DNA from: Arbacia lixula
Lineage: Eukaryota; Echinodermata; Echinoidea; Arbacioida; Arbaciidae
Length of the DNA stretch: 64,000 nucleotides
Assembly: GCA_963669155.1 (NCBI GenBank)
Contig: OZ022596.1
Span: 9,305,979-9,369,978, forward strand
Direction of reading: 5' to 3'
Part shown: piece after piece, positions 20,357 through 33,000 of the stretch
How positions within the stretch are numbered: the stretch's first letter is position 1
How the letters are laid out: each line of letters opens with the position of its first letter
Notes under the pieces: model-generated
The model's database searches: none
Told to the model about the DNA's origin: nothing
The model's input: the letters and a program-made list of their open reading frames with translations, nothing else
Position numbers and translations under genes: made by a program

Positions 20357-23194
20357 AGGTGGTCTGTCGTAATCGACAGATCACCTCATAATTTCGTTAG
20401 AATTTGCTTTATTCCTTTATTCATTTTTATTCCATGCCCCCCACTTTTTTGGGCATCTATATCTCAATAATGCATGTGTCATGTTTTACCATTTGTTTTT
20501 ACCATGTATGTATAGGTATATATGTGAACTTGTCATTGCAATAATGTTTCAAGGTCATGGCACAACCGTGACATCATCTACGAGCAATTTAATGAAAATC
20601 TTTTAATAGATATAACTTATCATCTATAGCAAATGAAATTTGACATGCAAAGATTTAATGACAAGAAATTAATTAATTTCAATGAAAAGAAAACCGCGCA
20701 TGTAATTGTATGTTAGTGCATTAACGCGCGCGCAAAATTTAGAAATACTCAAAATAAACTCAAAATAGGTTTGCATAATTATGTTTCAGGCCATTTCAAG
20801 CATTTCAAATTTTTCGCGCGTGCGCGTGCGCTCGCGCGCCTTTTCTTGCGTAATGCAAACGCAACGTCAGAATTTCTTTTTTTACTGAATTAATGTTTCT
20901 GATACCAAATTAATACATCAGATCCTGTCATTTTAAGCCATGTCCATGCAGTAACAAGCTCGTGCTGGTGCGTCAAACTTGAAAGTCTGCGGGTGCGTCT
21001 ATGCGTTTTTGTGTGCAAATATTGTGATAAGCATGACTACATTTAATCGGCCATAGCTCCTCAGAATAACTAGTGACGCCCATCTTTTTAAATTGCCATA
21101 TGAATCGAAAAAAAAAACTTTTTTACCCGTTTTTGCGTATTTCAGTAATCCTTTATGAGTTCTGCCCCAAATTTCAAAATATTGTATCTGAGACATTGAT
21201 CTATGTTATAAATTGCCTTAATTTTCCTTTTTGATTACGTCTTAATGGATTAAACTTTGATTAAAGGGATTAATGTCAAAACCGGACCTGTGTGCGTGTA
21301 ATGTCAATGAAAGGGACATTTTCTCCAGTCATGAAATGACATGACGATCTTCAATGAGCTGTATCTTGCCTATGTTTGGATCTTTTACTCTGAAATTTGA
21401 GTATGTTGTAGCTGAGTCTATTAGCTTTTGTAAATTTGTCCTTTGTTTAATCAGATGTCGGGATCATGGTGATATTCTAGTTTGAATGTCGATTTCTAAA
21501 TCATTCTAGCCCCTGCTGTGCATTACTTGTTAAGTGCATCAGAAAATTTGTGGATGCATTCGTTAAGACGCTGTTTGTAAGAACGCGCGACCACGGTGAG
21601 AATCCTAGGGTGGGTAGGGTCATTACTTCATTCCTTTTGAAATGTGATTTTTGCCACCGTCTTCTGTTTCATCCTTCAATTTGCCTTTCTCCTTCAGATT
21701 TTCTTTCCCATTTTTTCCTCTCTCGCCATTTTATCTTAAATGACTATTAATTACATGTTGTTAGCACAAACATGTGACCATTGAGGCAAGTCTCTGAAAT
21801 AATAATTTGTTGTAGGTGAGCTATTGGCTTTCTTGAGCGTTGCCTCTGATTTCTGATGAATCGATGGTATCACCATCCATGGTCTAACCGTGCATTTACC
21901 ATCCCATGTCTGTGCATGAATTTTCCAATGGAGACCAACTTACTCTTGTCCACAAGTATGTCTCGTTTTTATTTATTGCCCTCCATGTTCTTGTGGCCTC
22001 TGTATCTCAACAATGCATGTGTCTTTTTTATCATTTTTTTTTTACCATGTATAGATATATATGTGTACTTGTAAGTGCAATAATTTTCAAGGTCACGACA
22101 TGAACGTAACGTCATCTACGAGCAATATAATGAAAACCTATCAACTGATATATCTCTAGAACTGATCATCTGTATGTAATGAAATTTGACATGCATACAA
22201 TCAATGACAAGACAATTAATACCAATGAACAAAAACGCGCGCGAAAATCTTTTAAATGCTGCAAATCAACTGAAAATAGTTTTAAATAATGTTTAGGCCA
22301 TTTCAAGCATTTCGAAAGTTTCCGCGCGTTCGCGCGTTTCTCCGTGCGTAGCGCAAGGTCAAAATACCGTTTCTTCACTGAATTAATGTTTGTGACACTA
22401 CATACATCCTATCCTGTCATTTTGAGAAATGTTTATTCATCAACAACGTCGTGCGGGTTGGAAGTTGGAAGTCTAGGCGTGCGTCAATACGTTTTTGTGT
22501 GTAAATATTGCAACAACGAAACAAAGACTACCTTCAAATGGCCATAGCTCCTCAGAATGGAGGGTGACCCCCCAATTTCTTTTTTAATATTGTGAAAGAG
22601 TATGATGTGTTAATGTTATTTTATGTCTAATTTTGTCGTTAAATACATCGTGAAATTATCATATTGCCATATAAATTTTTATGTATGACATCATTAACTT
22701 TTTTACGCGTTTCAGCGTATATCAGTAATTCTGTCTCAATTTTCTTCCAAATTTGAATATCTTGTAGCTGAGACATTGCTCTATGGTGAAAGTTGCCTTT
22801 TCTCATTTTGATCACGTCTTCACTGAATAGAAGGGCATTTTTTCTAAGCATGAAATGACATGACGACCTTTAATGAGCTGTATCTTGCCTATGTTTGGAT
22901 TGTTTACTCTGAACTTGTAATATGCTGTAGCTGTGTACTAGCTTTCGGGAACATGGTCTCAGTTTTGTAATCAGATATCGGGATCACGGCGAAATTTCTG
23001 CTCGACTAGCATTTTGTCAATCATTCCAGCCCCTGATATGCATTACGTGTGAAGTGAATGGGAAGATTTGTGGATGAATTGGTGAAGACGCTGTTTTAAG
23101 AACTCACGATCCCGGTTCGAATCTGGGTGTGAGTAGGGTCATTTTTTTTCATTCCTTTTGCAATTCCTGATACTTGCCCACAAGTATGTCTCGT
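20357..23194. mobile_element. Helentron-like non-autonomous element, two tandem units
   Basis: The array starts with a hairpin (AGGTGGTCTGTCG, loop, CGACAGATCACCT) and ends with a second hairpin (ACTTGCCCACAAGT) before GTCTCGTT. A unit boundary falls at about 21,967, where ACAAGTATGTCTCGTT is followed directly by TTTATTTATTGCC. Both units share the CG-rich blocks, the GACATGACGA...TTTCAATGAGCTGTATCT segment and a tRNA-like stretch. The flank is T-rich. It is an older, more diverged copy of the array at 52,527-55,843. No ORF of note is present. Confidence 0.7.
23055..23140 (+). repeat. tRNA-like stretch with Pol III B box in the Helentron-like unit
   Basis: GGTTCGAATCT at 23,113-23,123 is close to a B box, and GTGGATGAATTGGTGAAGACGC is a degraded A-box region. 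Equivalent stretches are at about 21,550-21,625, 53,806-53,859 and 55,429-55,482. Confidence 0.5.
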
Positions 23195-23540
23195 TTTGAT
23201 TTCGTTTTTTCAAACGTTTTTACGTTGTTCTTATCTAAGCATGTAGATGTACTGACTTTGTGTTAACGTGTGTCAAGCATTATTCAGACGTAACTTGCAC
23301 TTAAATTAAATTAAATATTATTTTGATTTTCAAACTTGTTTAATCCATTTCGTGCTTTCTTTTTCTAACAACGTTACAGATGCTCTATACAACCCACTGA
23401 TTACATCTATCATCCATTTGTATATGCACAATCAGTGTTATCGATTCAATTTGATTCAGACAATACATTATAAGTTTGTCATATTCTCATGCTGTTCCGT
23501 TCTCCAGTTATTCTCTACACTGGGTAAAGGTATATTGAAT

Positions 23541-23717
23541 CGTCGTCCTACGATGCACCGCGTAGGCACATTCGGAATTTTGGTTGCAGTCATGTGACCG
23601 CTCCCGGTCTAGTGTACTAGTGTACGAGACCGGTAGCGGACATGACCACACAAACAAAAATCCGCATGTTGCTGCGCAATGTATTATGTGACGACTGTCC
23701 CATACTAAGCGGTATGG
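23541..23717. mobile_element. Hairpin element of the GCAGTCATGT/GCGGTATGG family
   Basis: GTCGTCCTACGATGCACCGCG at the left and GTGACGACTGTCCCATACT with GCGGTATGG at the right flank an inner palindrome (GTGACCGCTCCCGGTCT against AGACCGGTAGCGGACATGA). Confidence 0.65.
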
Positions 23718-24188
23718 AGAAGGAAAGGAGATGGTAGTTCAGCTGGAATATTAATCACAAGTACTGTAGCATTTGAGAACCCCAGGAAATCCCCGCACAA
23801 ATACCCAGCCAGACATGCCTATGGATTAGGCCCTGGATGCTATTCCACCATTCAAAAACAAATGTAAACCCCATGCCACCACTATATAACGATGATAAGC
23901 ATGTATGCAACGATATTAGAATATTTAGCACGTTATACAGCTTGATGCTTGGAATAAAAATCAGAAACATAATCGTAAGCGTGAGTACAATGTTCGTTAA
24001 TAACTAAGCAGAATCTTTCACCAAATAGTTAATGGAATTCAAGAGCAAATTATTTTCAATGGAATTCATCGACTCTTGTATTCCTGATGGAGGAGGACTT
24101 CTGGGGAAAGTTATTTTTCATTCTTTTTTTTTTTGGAAGGGGGGGGGGTGGAGGGAGCGGGACGGGGAAATCACACATATGTTTGTAA

Positions 24189-24279
24189 TCAATAGAAGAA
24201 GAAACCAACGATGAAAGAGCAATGACTGATGGAAAGGCCAAGATGGTCGTTCAACGAGCAGTTGTCATCTATGGTGACT
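24189..24279 (-). CDS. Candidate terminal exon of the MSP130-like gene
   Basis: On the minus strand a strong acceptor (TTTTATTCTTACAG) precedes a frame that fits the phase-2 end of the exon at 25,790-26,007 exactly. It gives 29 codons (VTIDDNCSLNDHLGLSISHC, then SFIVGFFFY) and a TGA. The length and the V-x-x-DD start suit the C-terminus of the family, but similarity is weak. If the donor at 25,789 is not used, the protein would instead end at a TAA overlapping it (25,786-25,788). Confidence 0.35.
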
Positions 24280-24525
24280 CTGTAAGAATAAAATGAACAC
24301 AATATTGTTCAATGGTTAAAACATTCGCAATTTACAAGAATTTTCTATCACAGTATTGACATCTCTTCACTCTAATCAGGACGGGGCGATAATCCTCCAC
24401 CCCCCCCCCCCCTTTAAATTTTGAATGATTATTCTGCTACGCAAAAAGACATTGCTGCGAGATTTAATGAATGTTTTTCTTTTTAGTCTTGCGCAGCTTT
24501 TGAAACAAAACGCGAAGAACGGGTT

Positions 24526-24690
24526 CCCATCGGGCGATGCCACATCACTTCACATAACGATGTTGTCCCGAAATTTTGTTTGCAGTCATGTCTCTGTATC
24601 GTACACAAAAATGCTAGAATAGAAACAAAATCGAAATGTGGCTCAACCCGTTGCATTATGGAACGATGTTCCCCTGTATGCGGTATGGAA
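24526..24690. mobile_element. Eroded copy of the hairpin element family
   Basis: Contains GATGTTGTCCCGAAATTTTG, TTTGCAGTCATGTC and TATGCGGTATGGAA, as in the other copies; the inverted half is largely decayed. Confidence 0.45.
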
Positions 24691-24846
24691 CATACCGCAT
24701 ATTCAACAAACATCTGGAGTGCTGACAATTAAAGTGATTGGCCCCATCAGAGCCAGACCACGCTAGCCAAGTACTGGCTGTGGAGTGTTTGATCATCGTT
24801 GATATCGTTGGCCTCATTGCCCATATTTCGAAGACGATTCAGGCTA

Positions 24847-24895
24847 TCATTTATTTATTTATTTATTTATTTACTTATTTATTCATTTATTTATT
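24847..24895. repeat. TTTA microsatellite
   Basis: A run of ATTTATTTATTT in the candidate last intron of the MSP130-like gene. Confidence 0.9.
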
Positions 24896-25133
24896 TCACG
24901 TTTTATTTAAGCAGGGTAGTCCTTTCAGTCTCAAGGACTGCCTTCCAAAGGAGCCCTGTGATACAAATCACGTAAACATATCAAAGTATGTAACATTCAA
25001 ATACAATTAATACAAAAATCAAAGATAAGAATAACAAACTATTACTGGTGCATTATGGGAGCACGCACTCTGAGTAAATCTTAATGGAGGCCTATACTCT
25101 GTTTATTGACACATTCAATTCACAATTTGTCAC

Positions 25134-25769
25134 ACACTAAATGCACCGCGCAGGGCATATTTGCGGTCATGCCTTCCTCCGCTCTAGTACATGACTTGTA
25201 CATTAAAGGGAAATTCCCCCTGAAATTAGTTTGGTTTCAATAAAAAGAAACTATTGAAAGAAACATATGAGTGAAGGTTGGACGAAAATCGGTCAGAGGA
25301 AAAGTCATTTGATTTTAAAGTTTTGATTTTGTGACGTCACATTCGAGGTGCTCTCCTATCACGTTGTGTTAATTTTTTATCGAAAATGTGCAATTTCTCA
25401 CAAAGATATGCATCCTTTAACTTGTGCATTTGATACATTATTAAAGATACATACCTTTACGAAAAAAAATCATTCCGTTGTCAAAAACAAAAAAGAAAAG
25501 CAATTCATCGACTTATTTTGTACACAGCATATGGGAGAGCACCTCGCACGTGACGTCACAAAATCAAAACTTTAAAATCAAATAACTTTCTTTTCCTTTG
25601 ACTGATTTTCGTCAAACCTTCGCTCACATGTTTCTTTCATTTGTTTTTTTTTTTTATTAAAACAATCAGGGTGAGCTCCTCATTAATGTACGGAACAGGA
25701 AGTGATTTGACTGCAACCATGCGCTACGCGGTGCATTTCGGGACGACTTTTCCTTATACATTTGCGGAA
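25134..25769. mobile_element. Hairpin element interrupted by a nested palindromic element
   Basis: CACTAAATGCACCGCGCAGGG at the left and GCTACGCGGTGCATTTCGGG at the right are the two ends of one hairpin-family element. They are split by a different element at 25,203-25,686. Confidence 0.65.
25203..25686. mobile_element. Palindromic miniature element flanked by TTAA
   Basis: TTAA at 25,203-25,206 and 25,683-25,686 flank arms about 200 bp long (AAAGTTTTGATTTTGTGACG against GTGACGTCACAAAATCAAAA). It is the same family as 7,553-8,004. The TTAA duplication points to piggyBac- or Kolobok-type mobilisation. Confidence 0.75.
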
Positions 25770-25789
25770 TGTAGCATTTGACTACTTAC

Positions 25790-26007
25790 TTAAGATCTTC
25801 CGGGTCAAGGTCTCCGAGGTTTCTGTCATCTAGCAGTGTCTGAAAAGTCTCGTTACGACCACCGGCACGGTACACGCTTTCGAATGTCGGGATAAGCTCG
25901 CCTGCTTCGAGGGAATAGATGAGGATGACGGCTGCACGATCGACACCGATGAAGATGAGTCGACGATCACCGAACTCCCCGATATCCACTGCTTCACATT
26001 CAGGACC
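25790..26007 (-). CDS. MSP130-like gene, exon 9
   Basis: Phase 0 in, phase 2 out at AA, then GTAAGT. It encodes GPECEAVDIGEFGDRRLIFI and RAAVILIYSLEAGELIPTFE, ending LGDLDPEDLK. Because the donor overlaps a TAA stop, read-through into the intron would end the protein at once. Confidence 0.9.
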
Positions 26008-27061
26008 CTGATGAAGGGAAACAATGAATGACCAATATCACTGTAATAGGCCTTTGTGGATAATTCAGATAAATGCACATTAATTGTAAACATTAATGCA
26101 ATGCATGGTTTAATTGATAAAAAGGTGTACTCTAAAGACGACGGCCAGGCAACCTGATCGAAGCGTTGAGGAACAGCTCTTTCAGAGCTAAACCCTCACA
26201 AAAAATGCATGTACTATGCTCCATATTGTATATTCCTACTTGTTTCTCACTCTCTGAGTAGCCCGTAAGAGGGCTATCCCATGTTCCATACTCCTTCCAC
26301 GATTACCCATTGTAAATAGTTCAAAACGATGCATTTGATTTCAAATATAGTTGATATTAAAGATAAATGTTAGGTCTATGTAAACAACATAGCAATATCA
26401 TACGTACGTAGTTATCGGATCGAGTGTCAAAGTGGTCGGCAGGGGTTTCGTTTTCAGGTTCATCCGGCTTCGTGTTCGTATTAAAGATGTCAGGGTAATA
26501 GCGTGCGACCACCGCTTCGACCTCGTGTCCGCTGTCGTAGACGAGGGACATATCGGATGCCTTGAAGATGGAAAAACCTCGACCTCCCAAGAAGTAAAGT
26601 TTCTCGAATTTCCCAGGTTCGGTTTTACTGAGTCCGTCCACCTTGCTAAAGTGTAGACGACCTGAAAAATTTAAACGAAACATAACAAACATTCTCCACC
26701 ATTGCCACGGCGGATAAAAAGCAATTGAATTGTTGATTATTTTCATAGGAAAACTTTACCAAGGTTTCGAGGAGTACCCCCAAAACGGGTTTTCAACACC
26801 CCCCCCCCCCTCCTTTAACCTATTCCCGCCCCTGTCTATCTATTTTGTGTGAAATGTATTTGATGCCCCTCAAAAATATATCCCCTCCCTTTTTTTGTGG
26901 ATTTGATATAAAGTCTCTTTTATTTGTAACATGTTACCCCCACACCCGATTTTCCATCAGCTCACGGACCGGTCAACTTTGAAATGGATAACTTGTTGTG
27001 ATGTCTAAGTAAAAATTCCTCCCCCGACCCCCGATGGTGTGTAGTGTGTGTGCATATATAA

Positions 27062-27092
<31 letters not shown>

Positions 27093-30000
27093 AGTGTGTG
27101 TGTGTGTGTGTGCGTATGTACAGAAAATAAAGTACACTCACCCAGAATCGCATTGTCACTCATCGCATCAATGAGCTCACCACTGACATTGGAGGCAAAT
27201 TTTCCTGAAATTATGAAAAAAGGGTAATTTTCCTAGCTGTTCTTTAAGTTGAGTTTAATACTTCTATGATTATTTAACAGAAACAAAACTTTCAAATGTT
27301 ATAAAAATATTTCATAATCATTAAGGATCTTGTTGAATTTATTAACTCCCGATGTAAACTAGTACCCTACACGTCCAGCTCACCAAGGGAACCAACATAT
27401 TGTTCAAAGATCCCGAATAAGATCATAAAATATTTGTTTGATATCCTTCATTAATGTATTTTTTTTCGTTGATTGGACCTTGAACTGGTAAAGAGGTGTC
27501 TATGCTCTAGCCTATCCAACGTTAGAAATACATACGTACGAGCGATAAATTCGTTTTTAATTTCCTTCGGCTTCAGTAAACTAACGGAAATTCAAGTGGC
27601 GCCAGGGCTGTAACACCGCGGGATTTGCCCGGGCGCGCCACGTGGCTTTCCGCCATAACGCAAAAACAAAAACAAAATAGCTGAAAAAATGTATGGCGTA
27701 ATTTTGGCTGTCGCGCATATTCAAGGGATGAACCCTTACACACAATCACGAAATGGGCCCTAGATTTTTTTTCACCCCTATGACGTCACCCCCTCAGAGC
27801 TTTTGTCGCTCTCTTTCTCGCAAATGATTGAATTATTTGTGGTCATGTGACAAACCTTTAAACCAATCAATGTGCTTGGATATATTAATAAGGGTTATAT
27901 CAAGTTTCATGTGATTGAATGATTCGTTCAAAAGGGCAGGGCTTGTCCTCAATTCATTCATCATCATGGTCAACCCTGTGTATGTACTGAAACCTACCAG
28001 TGAATTTCTTCCCTCTCTTCACATCATCCCATTCCTCGTCTCCCAGATGGTATTCAAGACTGTCTCCCTCGTTTGCAGTGACGATATACCCCTCTACGTT
28101 CACCTCAAAATACTTGATGCCATAGGGTTGGTAGAAGCTATAGATGACGTTTCGTCTGAACACGATTCCTAGGAGAAGACGACATTTGTAAAATTGTACC
28201 TTGCAATTATCACATGGGGATGGTGATTAGCAAAGTATGAGGACATGTATGCCATGTTCTGAAGGCAATCAGCTGTATGATTATATCGTTTTGTATGAAC
28301 ACAATTATTACATCTGTTATAAGCACAGGGCACTTGACTATTAAGTTGTTGGCAATGTGTAAAGACGCATACAAAATATGAATATGTTTACGATGGGCTT
28401 TGTGAACCCTTCATTTTCTCGCCCAGTCATTGAACTATTGTTTACTCTTTGAAATGATTGAGACATATTTTGTAATTTTAATCCATTTAGCTTTATGATG
28501 GCCCTTTTAGCTTAGAAGAAAAAGGCGTTGGAATACAATGTTTTTTTTGTATCCCCCTTTCTCGCTCTCTTGCTCGCTCTCTCCCCCTCTCTTTTTCTCT
28601 CTCTCTCTCTCTCTTATTTCTCTCTCTCTCCCTGTCTCTCTTTCTCTCTCCCCTCGTTCACACGGTCCCCCGAGTCACGGGGGCAGTCAGGAGAGATACT
28701 TATCTTTTTTCGACCGACCGTCCACACGAGTATCGACTTCCCCCGTTCCACGGGGGCGATCCGTGGGGCGATCGTGTGTAGGACTATTCTACGCTCACCG
28801 TACGCGGCGCTGAAAAGCCTGTAAGGGCGCGCCCTGGCTGCACTTTGCGCGCCAATTTCGGTCTGCTATCTTATCGCTATTATAAATGTGTACGCCAGGC
28901 CCTTGGTACGGTGCATACTACGCTAACATGCACAGCTAGCTAGCTACCGCTAGAGCTCGAGCCAGCTTGTTTTTTGCATGCTATGTACGTATGCGTATCT
29001 ATACGATTTTGGAGTCCGCTCACGTTGGAACCAGTTTTCTTTCTTTGTTCTTGAATTTCATGTATATTGATTATACAAATTATACAGCTCACAATAATTA
29101 CTACAACGTACCGGCACCGTACATATGAGATAGTTTACCAAAGCTACGATAAAATAAGTCGATGAATGAACGTCGAATGCAGGATCAACATTGCAATTCA
29201 GCATGCATATTATATGCACGCACAGTAGTACAGTACTTGTATACATGTATACATGTACAGAGCGAATGTTTACGTTACTTGTGGAACCCACGATGTGACA
29301 CGGCGGTAGTAGTTCTACCGATCGGCATTTCGCGCATGCGCACATTCAGTGAAAACAGCTGTGCGCTATCAATTACGCGTCCAAGGTCGCTCTCCCCTCC
29401 AAAACTCTCCCCCGAACCCCTCAGCCGTCGAGGGGGAGAGGGGACTTCTCTCCCCGACCGTTCACACGAGAAAAATTGAGGGGAAACCCCGCGACAAGGG
29501 AGACCGTGTGAACGCGGTGTTTGTTAATGTAAAACTACTTACCATCATCCTTATCGCTAGCATCGAGATCCAACTGGCTCCAGCTTTTTTCGCCGAGTGC
29601 GAATATATCTTCCACCGTGTCCGTCGCAAGATTGAGAACAGCCATAGCATTGTTCAGCTGTAAGGGATTAAATGGGGAGCTGTGGTTGTTTAAAGGCCAT
29701 CGCAGACGACACGACCCAACCAGTCATGCGACTGGCTAAGCCGCTTGACCCGGCCATTGAAATTGCGCAAGAAGGTGACGTCATATATTTGCAGTCTCAG
29801 GCCCTTTCAACTGCAGAATCGTAGCAAACTCGTGTCGTATGCCTTGGCCTTAATAACGAATAAAACTTATAAATATTCGCTGTCAATATCTGTCAAGAAG
29901 GCATTACCCTACTTAGCACACACCAATCTCAAGCCATCAGCATATAAGGCTATCATGTTGGAATGGGATAATAAAAAAGTGAAATGATAATGTTTGCCCA

Positions 30001-33000
30001 AACAAGAACCAACATTTTTGCATTTTTTTTTAAAGTCCAATTAATATGGAAGGGGAATACGGTAAGTGCACATGTTTATCAAAACGCATGAAAAGTGAAA
30101 ATGTTGCTTCATAGTTATAGCCATTAATGTGATACTTAATTGTCCATTCGCGCTTTCACACTCTTCATGAAGTAGCCTACTTCCACCTGCTAAGACCCGC
30201 TTAATTGTTCGATGTCCACACCAACTCTCTCTTTGCCATTGCCATTGAGATGTATATTTATGTCATTGGGGTCCCCAAGACCCGGCAATGTATGCGGTAA
30301 CTCTCCCATTACCGTTGGGATCTGTGCTAGTGTTTTTTTTTTCAAGGCTCACTTATGTAAACGTTGTAATGTCTAACCTGCAGGCAAATGAAAACTTTGG
30401 TATCATCAGAGTTGAATGCGAAGTAGTCTGGTTCCAAGAGTTGAGAGAATGTGTCATTCCCGCTGCCCAATTCCCCTTTGTACGGAAGACGCACCCCTCT
30501 TGCTTCAAATTCAGCTGCCCTGTAAGGCAGAAACAAGTCACGTATTAAATGACGTATCAAATGGCAATAAAGCCTTCACAACTAGACAGAAATGGGCAAA
30601 AATGTTAGAACAATAGAAAATATCACTAAGCACAGATATACTAATGGGTTATGCGTTTGACTTTTTAATTGGAAAATATTCTTGATTCATTGAATCATAC
30701 ATGTTACAACTGAACATTTAAGGAATGCATCTGTCTCATTCTCTAAAACTTTTTACAAGAAATAACGTAAGATTAAATGATACCTTGGAATATAACACAA
30801 GGAGGGCGGAATTTCTAGAAGCCTTCATTTGTGTCTGATTCGCTGGAACGAATGGGAGAGTTTGCTTCGTATTCCGGCCGGTTCTACTTTTCGGCCAGTT
30901 GTAATGTTCTTACCTCTCGTTGAAATGCGTAAAGTTGACCAACGTGGTGGTAGCTGAAGAACCGTCGGCCGAGAGGCGAACAACAGAGACGGAGCCTTCG
31001 GGATTGACGAAGGTCGTATTGGAGATCGCACCGGCTTTTCCCTTGTTCGCCGTCAGAATCGTCAGACAGTCGTGAGAGAAGTGAACAGCGTCGGGCGTTG
31101 GTCCAACTAAAAAGAAAGAGCAAACGGAACGGTAATGGATACAGTCACTAAAAGGAAAAGAAAGACAGATCAGAAAAACGCGAAGATATGAGCTATATAC
31201 GCATAAATAACCCAACACTCATAAATCAGATGAGAAAGAAATTAATGATTTAATCAAAGTAAAACACTACCTTGCGGGTCAGTATACAAATGATTCGCGG
31301 GTATGAGTGGGTCGGTAGGAATTGTTTGCACAAGGTAAGTATGAAACTGTTAAATCCACGAGGCGAAGCCGAGTGGGTTTAGACTAGTTTCCATAGTTAC
31401 CGCGTGCAAACAATTCCACCGACTCACGAAATAAACCTGCGTATCATCTGTTTCATAGAATGGGCATTGTCACACCCCCCAAAATCCAAAAAAATTAAAA
31501 ATTAAAAGATTTACCGGACGCATGAAATTATTTTACCGGACGCATGAAATTTTTTTACCGGACGCATGACATTTTTTTACCGGACGCATGATTTTTTTAC
31601 CGGATGCATGGTTATTGACCAATCAGATTGCAGAGATACATCTTCATCATCGATGATCATCAATGATTGGAAAATCTGCCAAGACTAAAAATTATTGATT
31701 TTTCACGTAGACAAGTGTCCAAATAACATAGCTAAAATATGAGTTGATTTTCTCCATAGACCATGTCAAGTGGAGAAATATAGTCTGCATGTATAGAACT
31801 TCCAAGTTCATGACGCTTTGATTTGATAATAATCATTTAAACGACGTAGTCATATCAGAAAAGACAGATTTACTGCGAATGTCCAGGGTGGCATTGAGTG
31901 CCCAAATAAACGTATTCGCAATGCACGTTAGTGGGCAAATCACCGCAGCAACGTCTCACATAGTGCTGCGACAGCGTAGAATTCAGTCATGAGTTTGTCC
32001 TCTTCTCCATTCGAAATATCTTCCAAATATACGTGTTTCACCTCTGCAAAGCGTTTAAATGGAGATTCGATGCTTTGAGTTAAATTTGTACTTACTGAGA
32101 GCGTCTGAATCGTCCAAAATTTGTTTCAATTCTTCATCTCATTTTATCGGAGTTTCGTGTGATTCGTGGGTGCCGCCATTAGCGTAAGCAACTTTGGTAT
32201 CGATCATAATAATTCTCGGTATCGCAATATCGTGTTGATATCGTGTTGATATCGCGTGTTGCCAGTAAAAAAAAAATTACACGGTAATTACGGGTAATTA
32301 ACCAATCAGATTGCAGAGATTCTGACACCCATTCTATAATGACGTATTATGACGAATTTGGTGTACCAAAAACCGAATTTTGAAAAAGTTGTTTGTAAAA
32401 CGCACATACTCCAAATCTCATACTTGAAATTTCATGTAGTTTCGGCCAGTCCTGAGATGACTTGTCGTAGAGGGCGTAGATATCAGGGTTCCATTGTCCG
32501 TCCGTGTTGGGCCCTCCAGCACAAACGCAACGAAGTCCCCACAGGTTTCAATATCGCGACACTGGTAATCAATCTTCTTGAGAATACCAAATGTGGGCGT
32601 GGTCGGATCTGACCAATCACTCCAGAAGACGTAGCGCTCGCCTGCATGGTGCTCAAAAGGGCGTCGTCAATCAAATTTTCAACAGGGCGTGCATTTTCCA
32701 TCTCCCTTTTTAAGCCAATACTATACCTGTCTGGGAGTTAACATGTTAAGGAACATGTGAAGGGGGTATTTGTGCGGTTAACCAAAAATGTTTAAGATTG
32801 TTAGGTCTTGCGAACTCGCTCTAGACATTTGGTATTCAGTATATAAATCAGTTAATGCACAGGTACGTTAATATCGCCATCCGCCCTATAAAGATTGTTA
32901 GCAAAACACATCGACCATGTCAAAGTCAGTTATTTTGAATCAATAGTAATGTTACATGTTATTTTATTTGGCGTCCCATAAAGTAAGTGCATGCTTAATT

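Noticed and set aside
32483..32701. 72-codon minus-strand ORF over MSP130-like exon 2
   Set aside because: It is a third frame different from both frames that carry family signatures; a shadow.
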